IMG/VR virus record: IMGVR_UViG_3300017991_000187
Coordinates: 1-42,013 of that record
Direction: 5' to 3' (one strand)
DNA length: 42,013 nt
Origin: a virus
Part shown: piece after piece, positions 39,160 through 42,013 of the stretch
Position numbering within the stretch: the stretch's first letter is position 1
Layout of the letters: every line of letters begins with the position of its first letter
The notes under the pieces: model-generated
Databases searched by the model: none
Told to the model about the DNA's origin: nothing
The model's input: the letters and a program-made list of their open reading frames with translations, nothing else
Made by a program: the position numbers and the translations under genes

Positions 39160-39548
39160 TTTGCCTTTACCTTTCTCAGAAGCCACTGATTGCCATCACG
39201 CCGCCAAAGCCTCCAATGTCCTCTCAGCTTGCCTTCGAGAATTTCGAACTTGACCTTATCCAATTCCCTCTGGTAGATAATCATATCACCGGAAGCCCAA
39301 ATCTCGACTGTGCCTCTTCCATAGCCTTCTTCGATTTCGCCTTCCCAAGACATGTAGTCAATCGAATGAAGTTCTGTTTCAATCGCCAGCCGAATTTGCT
39401 TTTCATCCTCTGGAAAGCCTTTCGGCAATGCCCAAGAAGGAGCGGCTCCATCCTCAGCAAACCTGAAATCATAATGAAGTCCGGCTCTCTTGGCTTCGTG
39501 TTTCTGGACAACAAAACACGTCTTAGTTCCTGTTCGTAGGTTCGACAT
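39156..39548 (-). CDS. LigD-type 3'-phosphoesterase (PE) domain protein
   Basis: 130 residues, the size of a single PE domain. The signature FVVQKHEAKRAGLHYDFRF gives His17, His25, Asp27 and Arg29; PSWALPKG follows, then ELHSIDYMSWEGEI and GYGRGTVEIW, the family's second half with its catalytic His (about 61). The spacing between the first two His is two residues longer than in Pseudomonas LigD. PE removes 3'-phosphates and 3'-ribonucleotides from DNA ends before ligation. It overlaps PolX by 26 nt and the ligase by 4 nt. Confidence 0.93.
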   Translation of the reverse strand: MSNLRTGTKTCFVVQKHEAKRAGLHYDFRFAEDGAAPSWALPKGFPEDEKQIRLAIETELHSIDYMSWEGEIEEGYGRGTVEIWASGDMIIYQRELDKVKFEILEGKLRGHWRLWRRDGNQWLLRKVKAK

Positions 39549-40449
39549 AATCCATGTGCAGAAGTTTGAAAATGAGTTCTTCGGTTTCGCCAGCGACCTT
39601 GACCTCTTCGCCGCCCATCATCTTGAAAAGCCCGTACTCGTTGAGCTTCATGCCCATCCTCTTGGCTTTCGACCTCATAGAAATGTTGAACTGCTTCGAG
39701 CCGGTAAAGTAAAGAGTACAGGCTCCGAAAGATTCGGGTTCCACCAGCCGGAAATCAGCTTTGATTCCCTTCACTCGACCGGAAGACTTCGTGCTGCCGG
39801 AAGTTTCCACCCTGTCCATCAGCTTCTCGCAGACCGCCATCACAGTCTCGGCGTTTTCATCCGTGACAGCAATGGCAATGTCCAAATCGCCAATGGTTTC
39901 TTTCTTGCGCCGATAAGAACCACAGGCTTTGACATCCATAACTGCGGCAATCCGACGAAGCTTTGCCAGAAATGGCTCAACAATCTTCTCAGCTTTTGCC
40001 AAGGGAGTCCTGCCGTCACCTTTGCCCACCATTGCGGCCACGCCTTCCTTCACCTGTTTGGGAAAGCTGACACCGGATTCGATAAGAGCCTGAACCTCAG
40101 CCACGGTTTGAACCTTGCGCTCGTCGTAAAGCTGCTTCGCTTTGGCAGGGCCGATGCCCGGAATGGAAAGGAGTTCCAGATACTGCGAATAATCTCTGCG
40201 AAGCTCCTCCAGTTTCGGGCATGTTCCAGTCTCCGCAATCTCCCGAATCTTGCAGGCAATCTTCTCCCCAATGCCATCGACTTCACCAGAAGAGATTGTC
40301 TCAAGATTGATAGAGGGAAGCTCCTCGACTGTGCTTGCAGCCCTTTGGTAGGCCCTGGCCTTGAACTTGTTCTCTCCAGCCAGAGATGAAAGATTCGAGA
40401 GAAGCCTGAGTTTTCCCGCCACGTCTTTTCTCATTGTCGCTGTGCTCAT
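39523..40449 (-). CDS. polX: family X DNA polymerase, without PHP domain
   Basis: 308 residues, ATG 40449 with AAAGGA upstream. Residues 1-70 form the 8-kDa helix-hairpin-helix end-binding domain (KFKARAYQRAAST; VDGIGEKIACKI). Residues 95-108 are the fingers hairpin (IPGIGPAKAKQLY). The nucleotidyl-transfer site is GSYRR (177-181), D188-L-D190, and D232 in KADFRLV; then TGSKQFNISMRSKAKRMGMKLNEYGLF. Bacterial PolX usually carries a PHP exonuclease domain, which is missing here, as in viral enzymes. It fills short gaps at breaks. First gene of the repair operon, behind a class-2 promoter. Confidence 0.95.
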   Translation of the reverse strand: MSTATMRKDVAGKLRLLSNLSSLAGENKFKARAYQRAASTVEELPSINLETISSGEVDGIGEKIACKIREIAETGTCPKLEELRRDYSQYLELLSIPGIGPAKAKQLYDERKVQTVAEVQALIESGVSFPKQVKEGVAAMVGKGDGRTPLAKAEKIVEPFLAKLRRIAAVMDVKACGSYRRKKETIGDLDIAIAVTDENAETVMAVCEKLMDRVETSGSTKSSGRVKGIKADFRLVEPESFGACTLYFTGSKQFNISMRSKAKRMGMKLNEYGLFKMMGGEEVKVAGETEELIFKLLHMDYVEPTNRN

Positions 40450-40469
40450 TTGCTTTTCCTTTCTGCCCT

Positions 40470-40497
40470 TCTATACGGAAGCCTCGAAAATAATGAG
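40470..40497 (-). promoter_or_regulatory. class-2 promoter motif before the repair operon
   Basis: TTCCGTATAGAAGGG with TATAGA at 40470-40475. The -35 position holds CTCATT, unlike the TGAAA of the other three sites. PolX starts 21 nt downstream. Confidence 0.55.
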
Positions 40498-40554
40498 CAC
40501 TTTTTCTTTGAATTTTTCATCTTTTCTTTCGCAAACAGCAGGTCATAAATTAAG

Positions 40555-40845
40555 CTATACCAACCTCTTGGGTTCACCGTGCTTGCATCCCTTCTCTTCC
40601 CTTGTTTCCCATACGCCGATTTCAGGCTCGATGCCATCCATTGCTCTCCCCCAACAACCTTCAGACCAATACTCCTTGATTTCGTATGGAGTCACAGGTT
40701 CCCATTCAAACCCTCTCTGCTTGGTAGCCGCTTCGCTACAGAGTCGAATCGCATGAGCTATCGAGTGGGCACAGACATAAAGAGACTGGCCTCTGTCCCA
40801 ACCTCGGCCATTCCAAATCCTGAGTTTCTTATAAATCTTCGGCAT
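40555..40845 (-). CDS. unknown small protein
   Basis: 96 residues from ATG 40845 (MPKIYKKLRIWNGRGWD) with GGAG 6 nt upstream. The start and a helix SIAHAIRLCSEAA followed by FEWEPVTPYEIKEYWSEGCWG resemble small phage proteins of unknown role. Overlaps the upstream gene by 17 nt. Confidence 0.7.
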   Translation of the reverse strand: MPKIYKKLRIWNGRGWDRGQSLYVCAHSIAHAIRLCSEAATKQRGFEWEPVTPYEIKEYWSEGCWGRAMDGIEPEIGVWETREEKGCKHGEPKRLV

Positions 40846-41191
40846 GGGTATCTCCAAAAATCATGTTCGAAAAAGCCTTGCGAATCTTGACGACACGCCG
40901 GTCATAGACATCCATCATATCAGAAAAGTGTTTACGAAGCTTTTTTCTGTTGACTTCGTAATACTCCTCTGTTGTCCATACGTAAAAACTCACACGATAT
41001 TCGAGACGATTAACATCTTCGGTCGCTATGACACCAAGCTTATCCTTTTGAAGCAGAAACCCGAATTCGTCTTCAGGCAAATCAGAAGCAATACGCAAGG
41101 TCTTCTTGTTCTCTTGGACAATCTCGAAGCCCTCAACATGCTCTCCGATGCTATGCTCATCTACAGCGATTGTAATTTTGAAAACTTTCAT
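40829..41191 (-). CDS. unknown small protein
   Basis: 120 residues; ATG 41191 shares ATGA with the upstream stop. Strand-rich N-terminus (MKVFKITIAVDEHSIGEHVEGFEIV), then VSFYVWTTEEYYEVNRKKLRKHFSDMMDVYDRRVVKIRKAFSN, a long basic helix. Family not recognised. Confidence 0.7.
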   Translation of the reverse strand: MKVFKITIAVDEHSIGEHVEGFEIVQENKKTLRIASDLPEDEFGFLLQKDKLGVIATEDVNRLEYRVSFYVWTTEEYYEVNRKKLRKHFSDMMDVYDRRVVKIRKAFSNMIFGDTHAEDL

Positions 41192-41496
41192 GCTCTAATC
41201 ACAATATCCGAATGTCTCAAAGGAGTAGTGGAATAAATGTCCACAAACATATTCTTGGGGAAAAGACCCAAGCGTTGGACGCGAGTAATGCGAATTTCCG
41301 TGATGTTCTTGTCAGGATGCTTTTCCATTACATCGTAGAGCATACGGTCAGCAATCTGTCTCCAAGAGACAAGATGTCCCTTGGAAAGCTCTGCCAGTCT
41401 GAACTCCCCTATGTCAACACCATGCGAAAAGATTCTGCCGTGAATTTGGTAATCAGTCCAAAAGAGGCCCATCTTTTGCCCTTTCAAGCTGTTCAT
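41188..41496 (-). CDS. unknown small protein
   Basis: 102 residues from ATG 41496 (MNSLKGQKMGLFWTDYQI), overlapping the upstream TAA (TAATG). Alpha/beta with FSHGVDIGEFRLAELSKG and ITEIRITRVQRLGLFPKNMFVDIYS. Family not recognised. Confidence 0.68.
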   Translation of the reverse strand: MNSLKGQKMGLFWTDYQIHGRIFSHGVDIGEFRLAELSKGHLVSWRQIADRMLYDVMEKHPDKNITEIRITRVQRLGLFPKNMFVDIYSTTPLRHSDIVIRA

Positions 41497-41648
41497 TAAC
41501 CCATTCCGACGCCATCTTTGCCACAATTGAAACCTGCCAGACAGAAGGAAACTCCATAACCTTCAGGCCACATCCCTTTGTCCTTCAAGTGCTGCCATGC
41601 CTTCAAGTGCTCGATGTCGTGAATGTCGAACCAGTCAAGAATGCTCAT
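41496..41648 (-). CDS. small conserved phage-type protein
   Basis: 50 residues from ATG 41648 (MSILDWFDIHDIEHLKAW), GGAAG upstream. The pattern of HLKAWQHLKDKGMWPEGYG recalls a tiny phage protein family with no known role. Overlaps the DUF262-like gene by 14 nt. Confidence 0.65.
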   Translation of the reverse strand: MSILDWFDIHDIEHLKAWQHLKDKGMWPEGYGVSFCLAGFNCGKDGVGMG

Positions 41649-42013
41649 GCTTTTCTTCCTCCAAGAGCCTTCGCACCTTCTCGATTTCCTCAGTTGTGTG
41701 AACCACGCCACCCGCGTTCAGGTCAATATACCACTGAAGAACCTGTGCTCTGGTCTTCAGGTCGTTGACATTGAACCGAAGACGAGCATCCAGCATATCA
41801 GGCTTATCGCTGTAGTCCTTGTAGAGATAACCAAAAGCGGGAATCTTATTCTCCATGAACCGCCTACAAGCTTCCAGACGCTGCTTGCCATCAACAAGAA
41901 CAAAGTCTTCCCTGCCCCCATTATGCCAGTGGGGGCAATTGAAGTAAATCAGTCGCGCAGACGTGCCGCCTCTCAAGATGAATTCGATGAAGCGAATCTG
42001 CTGCTCTTCGCTC
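41635..42013 (-). CDS. DUF262/ParB-like protein, 5' end cut by the window
   Basis: The frame is open to the right edge (last 125 codons visible). SEEQQIRFIEFILRGG, RLIYFN, then FVLVDGKQRLEACRRFMENKIPAFG is the DUF262 (GmrSD N-terminal, ParB-like) core with the DGxQR nucleotide-binding motif. The end (NDLKTRAQVLQWYIDLNAGGVVHTTEEIEKVRRLLEEE) is also typical. In GmrSD this domain hydrolyses NTP to power cleavage of modified DNA; phage versions are often DUF262-only and their role is unsettled. Confidence 0.8.
   Translation of the reverse strand, partial: SEEQQIRFIEFILRGGTSARLIYFNCPHWHNGGREDFVLVDGKQRLEACRRFMENKIPAFGYLYKDYSDKPDMLDARLRFNVNDLKTRAQVLQWYIDLNAGGVVHTTEEIEKVRRLLEEEKHEHS

Overview
The window reads as part of a tailed double-stranded DNA phage genome (Caudoviricetes-like, probably a large one). 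Nearly every gene is short, on the minus strand and packed stop-to-start. There is a giant collagen-like fibre gene, three free-standing homing-type endonucleases, tRNA genes and a tmRNA, and many small genes with no recognisable function. No capsid, portal or terminase gene lies in the window, so the phage assignment is an inference from layout and content. A lipoprotein signal peptide and good sigma-70-type promoters suggest a bacterial host, perhaps Gram-negative.

Layout, in transcription order within each block (all minus strand). 0-3.7 kb: a zinc-ribbon fragment, an unknown gene, and a Ro60/TROVE-vWA protein. Directly upstream of Ro60 is its own small RNA unit: promoter, CRISPR-repeat-like hairpin, Y RNA, terminator. 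3.6-8.6 kb: a four-domain glycosyltransferase, a radical SAM enzyme and a second glycosyltransferase. 8.6-16.2 kb: virion or fibre genes around a 1676-residue collagen-like protein. 16.3-18.2 kb: an RNA operon with a consensus promoter, three Y RNAs, a further hairpin RNA, an initiator-like tRNA, a Pth2-like hydrolase frame with an amber codon, a small gene, a second CAT-anticodon tRNA with an expanded D-loop, and a strong terminator. 18.2-22.8 kb: homing endonucleases, a HigA-like regulator, a stand-alone CheY-like receiver and a radical SAM enzyme. 22.8-23.5 kb: a tmRNA preceded by a near-perfect type I-C CRISPR repeat and by another structured RNA. 23.5-35.4 kb: small unknown genes, an HNH endonuclease, LemA, a DHH phosphoesterase, a multi-HTH protein, a lipoprotein and a WGR-domain protein. 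35.4-42 kb: a MoxR-like AAA+ ATPase, basic DNA-binding proteins, a DNA-end repair operon (PolX, LigD-type 3'-phosphoesterase, ATP-dependent ligase) and a DUF262-like fragment.

The most unusual content is the RNA-centred system: one Ro60 protein and four Y RNAs sharing a covarying two-helix core. One of these carries a circularly permuted tRNA mimic of the YrlA type. Solitary CRISPR-repeat-like hairpins sit at the 5' ends of a Y RNA and of the tmRNA. The Y RNA family rests on compensatory base pairs visible in the sequence. The role of the CRISPR-like repeats (processing signals or RNA anti-CRISPRs) is inference.

Two promoter classes recur: sigma-70-like TTGACA/TATAAT, often overlapping the U-tract of the preceding terminator, and a second motif, CCGTATAGAAGG.
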